A stretch of 32,108 nt of DNA from Spirochaetales bacterium (GCA_030540405.1 JAUNWH010000035.1:1-32108), one strand, 5' to 3'. Positions 7,330 to 16,576 are shown, numbered from the stretch's first letter. Translations and numbers: made by a program. The notes: a model not told the origin generated them from the sequence alone.

Positions 7330-8265
7330 ATGAAAGTAAAAGTATCGTTTATTGTTGTTTCTTTTGTGTGTGTATGTATTTTGGGCGGAACTTTTTTTGC
7401 GATAAAATATTCACCAAAGAAAAATCCGTTTCCTCCAAATGGCGGAGCTCAGGATCAGGAAGCGGCAAGTGTAAGAACTATGGTTGCCGAGCGAAAAACG
7501 TTGCACGCTTACGTTGACACAAACGGAGAAATTGAATGCGAAAGTTCAGTTGACTGCTATCCTGACATCGGCGGAAAAATTGCGAGAGTTTATGTTTCTC
7601 TTGGTGACACTGTAAAAAAAGGAGACGTTCTTGCGGAAGTTGATCCAAGCGAACCTGGCGCATATTACGTTAACAGTTCCGTTTATGCTCCAATCAGCGG
7701 AATGATAACTTCAACTCCAAAAGAAATTGGAACTACGGTTGCGTCTTCCACAGCGATTACAACAATTGGCGATGTTTCCAACTTGCAGATCCGTGCAAAA
7801 GTTCCAGAGCGTTATGTTGCATTTTTAAAGCGCGGGCTAAAGGCAACGATAACTCTTGAAGCTTATCCTGATGAAACATTTTCGGCAACGGTAAAAAAAG
7901 TTTCGCCAGTGCTTGATTCCCAAAGCCGCACAAAAGAAATACTTCTGTCGTTTAATAAAAATGATTCAAGAATAAATGCCGGAATGTTTGCAAAGCTCAC
8001 GCTTTTTACAGCTGATTATTCAGGAAAGCCTGTAGTTCCTGTAAATTCAATTGTTGAAAAAAACGGAAAAAACTATGTGTTTATTTTTGATGAAGATGAC
8101 AGCATAGTAAAGCTGCGCGAAGTTGAGCTTGGAAATTCCGTGGACAATATGATTCAAGTTGCTTCTGGAATTTATGAAGGCGAAAAAGTTGTTGTTGAAG
8201 GCATGACTTCTGTTTCTGATGGAAGCAAAGTCCGCAATATATCAAGCGGCTTAAATGCGGAGTAA
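7330..8265 (+). CDS. RND efflux periplasmic adaptor (membrane fusion protein)
   Basis: Adaptor that bridges the inner-membrane RND pump and the TolC-type channel. The 311-residue protein has an N-terminal hydrophobic anchor (about residues 5-25) with no clear lipobox, then the split lipoyl/barrel-sandwich halves ('VYVSLGDTVKKGDVLAEV' and 'VYAPISGMITSTPKEIG'), a beta-barrel domain, and a membrane-proximal C-terminal domain. The helical hairpin between the lipoyl halves is nearly absent, only a few residues linking them, so contact with the channel must be short or tip-less. ATG 7330 is favoured over a frame opening at 7279 because it starts the hydrophobic anchor and leaves only one base after the previous stop. 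It is second in the operon, three bases before the pump gene. Confidence 0.93.
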   Translation: MKVKVSFIVVSFVCVCILGGTFFAIKYSPKKNPFPPNGGAQDQEAASVRTMVAERKTLHAYVDTNGEIECESSVDCYPDIGGKIARVYVSLGDTVKKGDVLAEVDPSEPGAYYVNSSVYAPISGMITSTPKEIGTTVASSTAITTIGDVSNLQIRAKVPERYVAFLKRGLKATITLEAYPDETFSATVKKVSPVLDSQSRTKEILLSFNKNDSRINAGMFAKLTLFTADYSGKPVVPVNSIVEKNGKNYVFIFDEDDSIVKLREVELGNSVDNMIQVASGIYEGEKVVVEGMTSVSDGSKVRNISSGLNAE

Positions 8266-8268
8266 AAA

Positions 8269-11200
8269 ATGGTCAGCGAAAAAACTCTTGAGCATCCGGT
8301 TCTTACATTGATGGTTTTCACGTTGCTTGGGCTTATGGGAATTTTCAGCCTTGGCAATACATCTGTTTCTCTTATGCCGGACATTGATATGCCGTACCTT
8401 ATGGTTTCTGCGACTTATGAAAATGCCGGCCCTGAATCAGTGGAAAAATCCGTTACAACTTTGATTGAAGATGCGCTTGTGAGCCTTAGCAATTTAAAGG
8501 AAATAACTTCAACATCTTCGGAAGGAAGAAGCAGCGTTTTTCTTGAATTCAATTACGGAACGAATCTGGACATTGCGACTAACGATGTGCGAGACAAGCT
8601 TGACCGCATTACAAGAAGGCTGCCGGACGATGTAACGCCTACAATTTTTAAAATGGATTCCGACAGCCAGCCTATTATGAGAATTGCAGTGCGCGGAAAC
8701 CGTTCAGTTGATGAGCTTAAAAAAATTGCGGAAGATCAGGTTGTTGATATTCTTGAGCAGGCGCAGGGCGTTGGACAGGCGGAATCGATGGGAGGAAGAA
8801 CGCAGATTGTCCGCGTGGAACTGGAACAGAACAGGCTTCAGTCTTACAACCTTACACTTTCTGAAGTTTCGTCTTCGCTTTCAAAGCAGAATCTTGAAAT
8901 TGGCGGCGGAACAATTACAGAAGGCTCAATGGATTATTCTGTGCGCACAACAGGCGAATACACAAGCATTGACCAGATAAACAATACAGTTATAACAACA
9001 AAAAACGGCTACGATGTAAAGCTTAGCGATATTGGCCGCGCGTTTATGGGCTACAAGGATGCAAGCAATGTTGTTTATATAAACGGGCTTCCTGGAGTTT
9101 ATGTTTCAATTACAAAGCAGTCTGGAGAAAACAGCGTTGCGGTTGCCAATGCAGTCTATGAAAAAATCAACGAGCTTGAAAAAATGCTTCCTTCTGATAT
9201 TTCACTTGAGATAATCCGAGATGATACAGAAAGCATCCGCGACACATTGAATACGCTTTTTGATTCGGCGTGGCAGGGACTTTTGCTTGCAGTTGTAATT
9301 CTTTTTGTTTTCCTTTGCGCTGTAAAAACTACGATTATCATTGCGGTTTCTGTTCCGCTTTCAATTATAATAACGGTTCTTTGCATGAACTTTGCCGGAA
9401 TCACATTGAACATGATGACGCTTACCGGCTTGATTTTGGGCGTTGGAATGGTTGTTGACGCTTCCGTTGTTATGATTGACAATATTTATTCGTACAGAAT
9501 GAGAGGCGCAAAGCCGAATGTCGCCGCTGTTCTTGGAAGCTCGGAAATGATTCTTTCCGTTGTGTCTGGAAACCTTACAACAATCTGTGTATTTATTCCG
9601 TTCCTTTTCTTTATGAAGGATTTGGGGTTCATGGGACAGATGTTCAAGGGAATTATTTTTACAATTGTAATTGCTCTTGTAAGCAGCTTGTTTGTTGCGA
9701 TTTTCCTAGTTCCGGTTTTGGCAGGACATTTTCTTCCGATTACAAATAGAAATGAAAAGCCGGTCAAGTCTCGCTTCTTTAAAGCTTTGTACGGAATATT
9801 TACAAAAGCGCAGGATATTGTTTCACTTGGATATGAAAAGCTTCTAAAAAAAGCTTTGGACAACCGCGGCGTTACTGTAGTTGTCTGCGTTACAGCTCTT
9901 GTTTTTTCCTTTATGCTGATTCCGACTTTGAGAATTCAGCTTATGACCGGCGGACACGATGACAGCGTTTCTGTAAAACTGGGGCTTCCGGTTGGAACTT
10001 CACTTGAAGAAACTACGGATGTTGTTTTAAAATTTGAGGAAATCGTAAAAAGTGAAATCAAAGGCTACAAGAATATAATTACAAGCATCGGCTCAAGCTG
10101 GAGAAGCTCAGGCTCGTACAACGGAACAATTCAAATTTCCCTGCCGAATTCAGATGAGCAGATTGACAATGATGAAACAATAAAGCAAAAACTCAGAAAG
10201 CATTTTACAGAATTTGCCGGAGTTGATTTTAGCTTTGGCCAGAGCCGTCGTCAGCAGATGACAGGAGACGACATAGATGTTGTTCTTAGAAGCTCCAGTT
10301 TGGACAGCGCGCTTGATGTGGCAAAGAAAATTCAAGAAGTCATGACAACCATTCCAGACATAGGAGAATCTTCGGTTGACACAGACGAAGGGCTTCCGCA
10401 GGTTCAAGTTGAAATTGACCGTCAGCGCGCGTACAGTTTTGGCGTGAATGTTGCCACTGTTGCAAATGAAATTCAGGCTAGCATAGAAGGAGTTTCAACA
10501 ACAACTTACCGCGAAAACGGAGACGATTATACGGTTTATGTAATGCTCCGGCCGGAAGATAGACAAAAGGTAATTGACCTTGAGCAGATTTACGTGAACG
10601 GGACAAACGGTCGTGTTTGCGTTGCTAATTTTGCAAGGGCAGTAAAAGGCTATGGTCCTGTTACAATCAGCCGTGAAAATCGTCGCCGCATTGTTCACGT
10701 TACAGCGGATATTGTTTCGGATGAAAATGCGAATGTTGTTGAGGAAAAAATCAAGGAAGGCATAAAAAATTCGTTTATTGTTCCAGACAATGTTTCTGTA
10801 AGCTATGAAGGTTCTTGGAAAGATGTAAAAGAGCAGACTGCGATTTTTGCAAAAATTATGGTCATGGCGATTCTTCTTGTATTCGGTGTAATGGCGGCGA
10901 CTTACGAAAGCTTTAAAGCTCCGTTTATAAATCTTATGACAATTCCGTTTCTTGCAATCGGCGTTGTGCTTATTTACAAAATCACCGGGCAGTCGTTCAG
11001 CTTGCTTTCCGCGGTAGGACTTGTAATGCTTGTTGGAATTGTTGTAAACAACGGAATTATTTTGGTGGACTACACGAATCTTCTTGTGGAACGCGGAATG
11101 CCGTTAAAGGAAGCCTGCTACAAAGCCGGATGCTCAAGGCTTAGGCCTGTTTTGATGACAACTCTTACAACAATCCTTGGAATGATTCCGATGTGCTTTG

Positions 11201-11373
11201 CTTCAAGCGGAAGCGCGGGAATGGTTCAGCCTATAAGCGTGGCAGTTGTTGGCGGACTTACAAGTTCCACATTTATAACACTTTTCTTTATTCCTGTGCT
11301 TTACACTTTTGTAATGAAGAAAAAGAAAAATCAGCAGCCAGTTGTTCAGCTTGCTTTGACGGAGGAAAACTAA
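8269..11373 (+). CDS. RND family efflux transporter, inner-membrane pump
   Basis: Proton-driven multidrug exporter of the HAE1/AcrB-like superfamily, 1034 residues, the normal size, with a transmembrane helix, a large periplasmic loop and six helices in each half. Near the N terminus 'VSLMPDIDMPYLMV' is typical of the SwrC-like branch. The proton-relay helix TM4 reads 'GVGMVVDASVVMIDN': D397 is kept, but the second Asp of AcrB's DD pair is Ala398. In TM10 the AcrB Lys is replaced by the Asn pair N927-N928 in 'VGIVVNNGIILVDY'. Such changes are common outside the proteobacterial AcrB group, so I do not read them as inactivation. Substrate is unknown and no regulator gene is adjacent. Confidence 0.95.
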   Translation: MVSEKTLEHPVLTLMVFTLLGLMGIFSLGNTSVSLMPDIDMPYLMVSATYENAGPESVEKSVTTLIEDALVSLSNLKEITSTSSEGRSSVFLEFNYGTNLDIATNDVRDKLDRITRRLPDDVTPTIFKMDSDSQPIMRIAVRGNRSVDELKKIAEDQVVDILEQAQGVGQAESMGGRTQIVRVELEQNRLQSYNLTLSEVSSSLSKQNLEIGGGTITEGSMDYSVRTTGEYTSIDQINNTVITTKNGYDVKLSDIGRAFMGYKDASNVVYINGLPGVYVSITKQSGENSVAVANAVYEKINELEKMLPSDISLEIIRDDTESIRDTLNTLFDSAWQGLLLAVVILFVFLCAVKTTIIIAVSVPLSIIITVLCMNFAGITLNMMTLTGLILGVGMVVDASVVMIDNIYSYRMRGAKPNVAAVLGSSEMILSVVSGNLTTICVFIPFLFFMKDLGFMGQMFKGIIFTIVIALVSSLFVAIFLVPVLAGHFLPITNRNEKPVKSRFFKALYGIFTKAQDIVSLGYEKLLKKALDNRGVTVVVCVTALVFSFMLIPTLRIQLMTGGHDDSVSVKLGLPVGTSLEETTDVVLKFEEIVKSEIKGYKNIITSIGSSWRSSGSYNGTIQISLPNSDEQIDNDETIKQKLRKHFTEFAGVDFSFGQSRRQQMTGDDIDVVLRSSSLDSALDVAKKIQEVMTTIPDIGESSVDTDEGLPQVQVEIDRQRAYSFGVNVATVANEIQASIEGVSTTTYRENGDDYTVYVMLRPEDRQKVIDLEQIYVNGTNGRVCVANFARAVKGYGPVTISRENRRRIVHVTADIVSDENANVVEEKIKEGIKNSFIVPDNVSVSYEGSWKDVKEQTAIFAKIMVMAILLVFGVMAATYESFKAPFINLMTIPFLAIGVVLIYKITGQSFSLLSAVGLVMLVGIVVNNGIILVDYTNLLVERGMPLKEACYKAGCSRLRPVLMTTLTTILGMIPMCFASSGSAGMVQPISVAVVGGLTSSTFITLFFIPVLYTFVMKKKKNQQPVVQLALTEEN

Positions 11374-11664
11374 ATGCAGCGTGTGGAAATAATTTCAAAT
11401 AAATCTGTTGAAGATGACATTACTCAGGCTTTGGAAGAATACGTTCCTGATATTTTGTACACAAAGTTTCCGCTTGTTTATGGCCGCGGCGGAAACGACC
11501 GTAAGCTTGGAAATACAACCTGGCCTGAAAAAAATTTTGTGCTTGTAAGCTATGTTGAAGATGAAGATTTTCCAAAAGTGCGCTCTGTGATAAAGGCAAT
11601 AAAGCAAAAATTCCCTGGCGAAGGAATAAAACTTTTTGCAATAAAAGCAGAAGAGCCGCTTTAA
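11374..11664 (+). CDS. PG0541-type transporter-associated protein
   Basis: Small soluble protein of 96 residues that starts on the base after the pump's stop codon, with a GGAGG ribosome site inside the end of the pump gene. Its size, beta-alpha-beta pattern and position at the end of an RND operon match the PG0541 family, PII-like ferredoxin-fold proteins found next to RND pumps in Bacteroidetes and spirochaetes. Seen: 'DDITQALEEYVPDILYTKFP', a glycine-rich turn 'GRGGNDRKLG', and a C-terminal strand 'EGIKLFAIKAEEPL'. No enzyme motif is visible. The translational coupling suggests it is needed in step with the pump, perhaps as a regulator of its activity. Confidence 0.8.
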   Translation: MQRVEIISNKSVEDDITQALEEYVPDILYTKFPLVYGRGGNDRKLGNTTWPEKNFVLVSYVEDEDFPKVRSVIKAIKQKFPGEGIKLFAIKAEEPL

Positions 11665-11680
11665 TGAAGAGCTTTCAATC

Positions 11681-11709
11681 TTGACGGTAAGGCGTAATTT
11701 TGGCATACT
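11681..11709 (+). promoter_or_regulatory. Candidate pyrG promoter upstream of the leader terminator
   Basis: TTGACG at 11681-11686, 17-base spacer, CATACT at 11704-11709; start near 11716. This lies 17 bases after the efflux operon and upstream of the terminator at 11741-11776, so a pyrG message from here would have to pass that terminator. Confidence 0.5.
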
Positions 11710-11740
11710 AGCTTACATTGTAATTTAAAGCGACTATATG

Positions 11741-11776
11741 CCGCAGATTGCTTTTGTAGTCTGCGGATTTTTTTTT
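11741..11776 (+). terminator. Intrinsic terminator in the pyrG leader, possible attenuator
   Basis: CCGCAGATTGC pairs with GTAGTCTGCGG in an 11-bp stem (two G-U pairs) around a TTTT loop, then A and nine T residues. It ends only 17 bases before the pyrG ATG, between the sole visible promoter and the gene. It may simply end the efflux operon, or control pyrG by attenuation. Confidence 0.85.
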
Positions 11777-11793
11777 GAATAGGAAGGCGTGCT

Positions 11794-13398
11794 ATGAAAT
11801 CAACAAAGTATATTTTTGTTACAGGTGGTGTTGTTTCCGGACTTGGAAAAGGAATTACAGCTGCATCTTTAGGACGTCTGCTCAAGTCGCGCGGACTTAA
11901 AGTTGCTTCACAAAAACTGGATCCGTACATCAACGTTGATCCGGGCACAATGAGTCCTTACCAGCATGGCGAAGTCTATGTAACAGATGACGGCGCGGAA
12001 ACTGACCTTGACCTTGGACATTACGAGCGTTTCATTGATGAAGACTTAAACAAATTTTCAAATCTTACGTCTGGAAAAGTTTACTGGAACGTGCTCAACA
12101 AAGAACGCCGCGGAGAATATCTTGGCGAAACAGTTCAGGTTATTCCGCACATTACAAACGAGATAAAATCATTTATTTACAATGTTGGAAAAACTTCCGG
12201 CGCGGACATCGTTATTACAGAAGTCGGAGGAACAACAGGCGACATAGAAAGCCAGCCGTTCCTTGAAGCAATCCGCCAAGTTGGACTTGAAGTGGGCAGT
12301 GAAAATTCGCTTTATATACATGTTACGCTTCTTCCGTTCCTTCACGGTTCTGATGAGCATAAGACAAAGCCTACCCAGCATTCTGTAAAGGAACTTCAGG
12401 GACTTGGAATCAAGCCGGACATTCTTGTTCTGCGCTGCGATGAAAAACTTGAAGAAAGCATTTTCCGCAAAGTCGCCATGTTCTGCAATGTAAAGCCTGA
12501 CTGCGTTATTGAAAATCTTACGCTGCCGGTTTTGTATCAAGCGCCGATTATGCTAGAAAAACTTCATTTTTCAGACATCGTTTGCCGTGAGCTTAATCTT
12601 TCTGTTCCTCCTTGCGATTTGACTGAATGGAACAATATGCTTGAAAAAATCCAGAACCGCACAAAGAAAGTTACAATCGGTCTAGTCGGAAAATACGTTC
12701 AGCTTCATGACGCTTATCTTTCTGTTGCAGAAGCTTTGCAGCATGCGGGCTACGAGCTTGGCTCTTATGTGAACATAAAATGGATTGACAGCGAGTCTAT
12801 TTCAAAAGAAAACGTGGACGATATTCTTGGCGGATGCAACGGCGTAATTGTTCCGGGCGGATTCGGTTCACGCGGAATTGAAGGAATGATTGCTTCCGCT
12901 GATTATTGCCGCGAGCATAATTTGCCTTACCTTGGAATTTGCCTTGGAATGCAGATTGCGGTTATTGCGTTTGCCCGTTCTGTCTGCGGATTCAAGGATG
13001 CCAATTCAGGTGAGTTTGATGAAAACAGCGCGCACAAAGTAATTGACTTTTTGCCTGACCAGAATGAATCTGTGAACAAAGGCGGAACTTTGCGTCTTGG
13101 AGCTTATCCTTGCAAAATCAAAAAGGGCACTCAAATGTATAAGTGCTACAAGGCAGAAGAAATTTCTGAGCGTCATCGCCACCGCTATGAATTCAACAAT
13201 GACTTTAGAAGCGCGCTTGAAAATGCCGGTCTTACATTGAGCGGAACTTCGCCAGATGGAAATATCATAGAAACTGTTGAATATGACAAGAACAATTTTT
13301 ATGTTGGCGTTCAGTTCCATCCGGAATTCAAGAGCCGCCCGAACAAGGCACATCCATTGTTCCTTGGACTTGTGGCAGCTGCTCTTGGTGAATACTAA
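11794..13398 (+). CDS. pyrG: CTP synthase
   Basis: Makes CTP from UTP, ATP and glutamine, the last step of pyrimidine nucleotide synthesis, in the cytoplasm. The 534-residue protein has the full two-domain layout. The N-terminal amidoligase domain opens '[16 protein letters not shown]' with the P-loop-like phosphate site and contains '[13 protein letters not shown]'. The C-terminal class I glutamine amidotransferase domain has the nucleophile Cys383 in 'GICLGMQ' and the catalytic pair His509 and Glu511 in 'FHPEF'. All active-site residues are present. The start has an AGGAAGG ribosome site. Nothing of pyrimidine metabolism is nearby. The leader holds an intrinsic terminator, and CTP-dependent attenuation is known for pyrG in Firmicutes; here it is only a possibility. 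Confidence 0.97.
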   Translation: MKSTKYIFVTGGVVSGLGKGITAASLGRLLKSRGLKVASQKLDPYINVDPGTMSPYQHGEVYVTDDGAETDLDLGHYERFIDEDLNKFSNLTSGKVYWNVLNKERRGEYLGETVQVIPHITNEIKSFIYNVGKTSGADIVITEVGGTTGDIESQPFLEAIRQVGLEVGSENSLYIHVTLLPFLHGSDEHKTKPTQHSVKELQGLGIKPDILVLRCDEKLEESIFRKVAMFCNVKPDCVIENLTLPVLYQAPIMLEKLHFSDIVCRELNLSVPPCDLTEWNNMLEKIQNRTKKVTIGLVGKYVQLHDAYLSVAEALQHAGYELGSYVNIKWIDSESISKENVDDILGGCNGVIVPGGFGSRGIEGMIASADYCREHNLPYLGICLGMQIAVIAFARSVCGFKDANSGEFDENSAHKVIDFLPDQNESVNKGGTLRLGAYPCKIKKGTQMYKCYKAEEISERHRHRYEFNNDFRSALENAGLTLSGTSPDGNIIETVEYDKNNFYVGVQFHPEFKSRPNKAHPLFLGLVAAALGEY

Positions 13399-13531
13399 GC
13401 ATAGGATTTGACTTTTAATATTGCATGATTTGATATTTTGCGTTATTGGACTGTCTAACAAATTCTAATTTTCATTGCTAGGGGAGGGGCTTGATCTGGC
13501 AATCTTTTAATATTTTTAATAAACATATAAA

Positions 13532-13559
13532 GGTTTTCGGGTCAAGCCCGAAAATGACA
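13532..13559 (+). repeat. REP-like palindromic element, copy 1
   Basis: TTTTCGGG and CCCGAAAA around the loop TCAAG, followed by TGACAT. It is the same design as the copies at 29235-29309 and 30186-30375: a short stem, a 5-7-base loop and a flanking AATGACA. The rest of the 13399-13574 gap shows no credible gene. Confidence 0.65.
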
Positions 13560-13574
13560 TAAAATAAAAATCAT

Positions 13575-13613
13575 GCCATTGCTGGATATTGACCGGCAGT
13601 GGCTTTTTTTTTT
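13575..13613 (+). terminator. Intrinsic terminator between pyrG and the aromatic operon
   Basis: GCCATTGCTGG pairs with CCGGCAGTGGC (11 bp, two G-U pairs) around a seven-base loop, then ten T residues. A separate promoter follows it, so it most likely ends the pyrG transcript. Confidence 0.9.
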
Positions 13614-13628
13614 ACACAAAAGCAGGAA

Positions 13629-13657
13629 TTGAAAAATTCAACTGTTTGTGCTAGATT
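13629..13657 (+). promoter_or_regulatory. Promoter of the aromatic/branched-chain operon
   Basis: TTGAAA at 13629-13634, 17-base spacer ending in TGC (extended -10), TAGATT at 13652-13657, then eight bases to the ATG at 13666. The start codon has no ribosome site, so the message is probably leaderless. Confidence 0.6.
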
Positions 13658-13665
13658 TTCTTGAA

Positions 13666-15606
13666 ATGGTTATTGTATTAAAGAAAGATTCAACTGAAGA
13701 ACAGAAAGAACATATCTGCCAGTTTCTAAAAGAAAAAAATTTCAAACTTAACGAAATCGTCGGAGAAGAAGACACCGTCATTGCAGCTGTAGGAAAAGTT
13801 TCTATGGATGTAAGAGAAGTTGAGCTTCTTCCGGGCGTAAGCAATGTTATTCCAATCAGCAAGCCGTTCAAACTTGCAAGCCGAGAATTCAAAAAAGAAA
13901 ATACTATAATTGAAGTTCCAAACAGCCGAGGACAAATAATAAGAATAGGCGGACAGCACGTTGTTTCCATTGCAGGACCTTGCGCCGTTGAAAGCCGCGA
14001 GCAGATGATGGAAATTGCAGCCGCAGTTGCTTCCAGTGGAGCAGTCATGCTTAGAGGCGGAGCATACAAGCCGCGTTCGTCCCCGTACAGTTTTCAGGGG
14101 TTAGGCGAAGAAGGATTAAAATACCTAAAAGAAGCTGGAGAAAAATACGGACTTCCTATTGTTACAGAAATAGTTTCTGAATCTCTTATTCCGCTGATGA
14201 AAGACTACGTTGATGTCTACCAGATTGGCGCGCGCAATATGCAGAACTTTGATCTTCTAAAAAAAGTCGGAGCAATCGGAAAGCCTGTAATTTTAAAGCG
14301 CAGCTACACTGCAACCCTGGAAGAGCTTTTGATGTCCGCAGAATATTTGCTTTCAAGCGGAACAGACAGCGTAATTTTATGCGAGCGCGGAATAAGAACA
14401 TTTGAGCACGCAACGCGCAACACGCTGGACATTTCCGCAGTACCAGTTTTGCGTTCTCTTACTCACCTTCCGATTATCGTAGACCCAAGCCATGCCGTTG
14501 GAATCCGCGACAAAGTTCCTTCCATGGGGCTTGCTTCCATTGCGGCAGGAGCAGACGGAATAATTGTAGAAGTTCACAATCATCCTGAAAAAGCAATGAG
14601 CGACGGAGCGCAGTCCATGCTTCCTGCCCAGTTCGACAAAATGATGCATGACATTGAAGCACTTGCGCCTGTAATCGGAAAATCAGTTGCACACATCCGT
14701 GAAGAAAATTCTTCCGTTGTGCATTCAGAACAAAAAAAATCAAGCGGAAAAATTGTCTGCGTTTACAGCGGAAAAAGAGGCGCTTATGCGGAACAGGCAA
14801 TTTCACGCTACTTTGATTCGCACGATGTGGAAGCCGTTGCAGTCGATTCATTTGAAGAAATTTTCCAAAACGTTGTGGACGGAAAAGCCGACTACGGAAT
14901 GGTTCCAATTGAAAACAGCCTTGCAGGAAGCGTGTTCCAAAACTACGACAATTTCAGCAGATTTGAAGACGTAAGCATTGCAGGAGCTGTAACATTAAAT
15001 ATCCGCCACGCTTTGCTTGGAATAAAAGGCGCAAAACTTTCTGACATTAAAAATGTTTACTCGCATCCGCAGGCATTGAGCCAGTGCAAGAAATTTTTGG
15101 ACAACCACAAAGACTGGAATTTCATAGACGCAGTTTCCACAGCAACAGCAGCTCAATTTGTAGCAGAAAAGAATTCAAAGGAAAACGCCGCAATTGCAAG
15201 TTCAGTGAACGCATCTCTTTACAAGCTTGAAATTCTTGCGGAAGACATTGAAAATGATCCGGGAAACTTTACACGCTTTGTTGTAATTCAGGCAAACCAC
15301 ACTGCAAAGCCAACTGGCGCAAAAGAAGCAAATGTTCCTGCAAACATGGCAAGCTTTATCTTTAAGACAAAAAACGAGCCGGGAGCTTTGTACAACGTGC
15401 TTGGAGTTTTCAATGACTGCGGACTGAACATGACACGCCTTGAATCCCGCCCGATTGCAGGACAGCCGTGGAGATACTGGTTCTATGCGGACGCTGAAAT
15501 CAAAAATCAAAATGCGGCGGAATATGTAAAATCATTAATGGAAAAACTTTCAGATAAAGTTGAAGAAATTCGGCTTCTTGGAATTTACTCTGAATTAGGA
15601 AAATAA
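13666..15606 (+). CDS. Fused DAHP synthase / prephenate dehydratase with ACT domain
   Basis: A 646-residue protein joining the first step of the shikimate pathway (DAHP from PEP and erythrose 4-phosphate) to the phenylalanine-branch step (prephenate to phenylpyruvate). Residues 1-75 are the ferredoxin-like regulatory domain seen in T. maritima-type DAHP synthase. Residues about 95-340 are the type I DAHP synthase barrel with GPC (104-106), 'GGAYKPRSSPYSFQG' and 'CERGIRTFE'. About 360-540 is prephenate dehydratase with 'SGKRGAYAEQA', 'IENSLAGSV' (415-423) and the TRF motif in FTRF (535-538). About 560-640 is an ACT domain with GAL (573-575) and ESRP (593-596), the usual phenylalanine-binding motifs. 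No chorismate mutase domain is present. The start at 13666 matches the family N terminus (MVIVLK); an upstream GTG at 13648 does not. ilvH follows in the same direction. Confidence 0.93.
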   Translation: MVIVLKKDSTEEQKEHICQFLKEKNFKLNEIVGEEDTVIAAVGKVSMDVREVELLPGVSNVIPISKPFKLASREFKKENTIIEVPNSRGQIIRIGGQHVVSIAGPCAVESREQMMEIAAAVASSGAVMLRGGAYKPRSSPYSFQGLGEEGLKYLKEAGEKYGLPIVTEIVSESLIPLMKDYVDVYQIGARNMQNFDLLKKVGAIGKPVILKRSYTATLEELLMSAEYLLSSGTDSVILCERGIRTFEHATRNTLDISAVPVLRSLTHLPIIVDPSHAVGIRDKVPSMGLASIAAGADGIIVEVHNHPEKAMSDGAQSMLPAQFDKMMHDIEALAPVIGKSVAHIREENSSVVHSEQKKSSGKIVCVYSGKRGAYAEQAISRYFDSHDVEAVAVDSFEEIFQNVVDGKADYGMVPIENSLAGSVFQNYDNFSRFEDVSIAGAVTLNIRHALLGIKGAKLSDIKNVYSHPQALSQCKKFLDNHKDWNFIDAVSTATAAQFVAEKNSKENAAIASSVNASLYKLEILAEDIENDPGNFTRFVVIQANHTAKPTGAKEANVPANMASFIFKTKNEPGALYNVLGVFNDCGLNMTRLESRPIAGQPWRYWFYADAEIKNQNAAEYVKSLMEKLSDKVEEIRLLGIYSELGK

Positions 15607-15639
15607 CATTTCCTCATTGACTTTTTATAGGAGTTTAAA

Positions 15640-16131
15640 ATGAAAAAATATGTGCTTTCTGTTCTTGTTGAAAACCATGCAGGTGTATTAAGCCGTGTGT
15701 CTGGACTTTTTAGCCGCCGCGGATACAACATAGACTCGCTCACAGTCTGCGAAACGGCAGATCCTGAAAAATCCCGCATGACAATCGTTGTGCGCGGAGA
15801 CGAATATATTCTTGAGCAGATTGAAAAGCAGCTTTCAAAACTTGTGGAAGTTATTTCTATTGAACACTGCGATTCTTCTTCAACTTGCCAGCGCGAAACT
15901 GCATTGATAAAAGTAAAAGCCGCAGGAGAAAACAGAGGCGTAATTATTGAAACTTGCAGCATTTACCGTGCACACATTGTTGATGTTTCAGAAAACACTT
16001 TGATTGTAGAAGCAACTGGAAGCGAAGAAAAAATCAGTTCATTGAAGCGGCTGCTTGAGCCTTACGGAATTCTTGAATTCTTAAAGTCCGGACTGATTGC
16101 AATGGATCGCGGCGAAAAAGTAATGCGTTAG
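15640..16131 (+). CDS. ilvH: Acetolactate synthase small (regulatory) subunit
   Basis: Regulatory subunit of acetohydroxyacid synthase, the first common enzyme of valine, leucine and isoleucine synthesis. It raises activity of the catalytic subunit and makes it valine-sensitive. The 163-residue protein begins with the conserved ACT domain 'LSVLVENHAGVLSRVSGLF' and 'RRGYNIDSLTV', and keeps the C-terminal regulatory domain ending 'EPYGILEFLKSGLIAMDRG'. Length is standard. A TAGGAG ribosome site precedes the ATG. It lies 33 bases after the aromatic fusion gene in the same direction, so the two are probably cotranscribed. The catalytic ilvB is not in the window. Confidence 0.95.
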   Translation: MKKYVLSVLVENHAGVLSRVSGLFSRRGYNIDSLTVCETADPEKSRMTIVVRGDEYILEQIEKQLSKLVEVISIEHCDSSSTCQRETALIKVKAAGENRGVIIETCSIYRAHIVDVSENTLIVEATGSEEKISSLKRLLEPYGILEFLKSGLIAMDRGEKVMR

Positions 16132-16132
16132 T

Positions 16133-16576
16133 TTAAAGCGGCTGGCATTTGCTCCATTTTTCATCGAACAACTGCCAGCTGTTATTTTGAACTAGAACAT
16201 TTCCAGTTTTAAAAACTCTGATTTTATATGGAAAGCAGTTTTTTATTTCGTCTGAATCAAGATGAAATTCAAGGCTGCTTTTTCTTTCCCCAAGGATTTT
16301 TCCAAATACAACTTCAAGATCCATTGTATTTTCTGTTCCGTCTTTTAAGAAAACAATTTTTACAGGAAAAATAAATTTCTCATCTTTTAGAATCGGCTCA
16401 AGAAATTCACAGGAAATTATTTTTTCAGGCAAAGCAAAGCCAAAGAATGCCCACAGCGGAAAAACAGGAGACGCAAAAAATTCCGCAGAACAATTTGAAT
16501 TGAAAATAGAAATAATTTTCTTTTGAATTTTTGCAAGAAACAAAAGCGCGTCTTTTCCTGGAACAAAAGCGAACAT
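16133..16576 (-). CDS. Hypothetical protein
   Basis: Protein of 147 residues that I do not recognise. It starts MFAFVPGKDALLFLAKIQKK, has a hydrophobic aromatic stretch around residues 36-50 ('FPLWAFFGFALPEK') and then alternating strands such as 'FIFPVKIVFLKDG' and 'YKIRVFKTGNVLV', suggesting a small alpha/beta or beta-barrel fold. There is no clear signal peptide, no cysteine cluster and no catalytic motif I can name. It ends one base from the ilvH stop (convergent) and starts 45 bases from the divergent lipoprotein gene. The ATG has no ribosome site, but TACACT lies exactly six bases before it, consistent with a leaderless transcript. Confidence 0.6.
   Translation of the reverse strand: MFAFVPGKDALLFLAKIQKKIISIFNSNCSAEFFASPVFPLWAFFGFALPEKIISCEFLEPILKDEKFIFPVKIVFLKDGTENTMDLEVVFGKILGERKSSLEFHLDSDEIKNCFPYKIRVFKTGNVLVQNNSWQLFDEKWSKCQPL

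Noticed and set aside
9451..9459. Ala398 in place of the second Asp as a sign of a dead RND pump
   Set aside because: The first Asp is kept and single-Asp relays are normal in many non-AcrB RND groups; the rest of the protein is intact.
13478..13558. Short frame after AGGGGAGGGG starting TTG at about 13490
   Set aside because: The start is a TTG, the peptide of about 22 residues runs straight through the REP-like repeat, and no promoter or conserved character is seen.
13575..13613. Terminator as an attenuator of the aromatic operon
   Set aside because: A good extended -10 promoter (13629-13657) lies after it, directly before the start codon, so it more simply ends pyrG.
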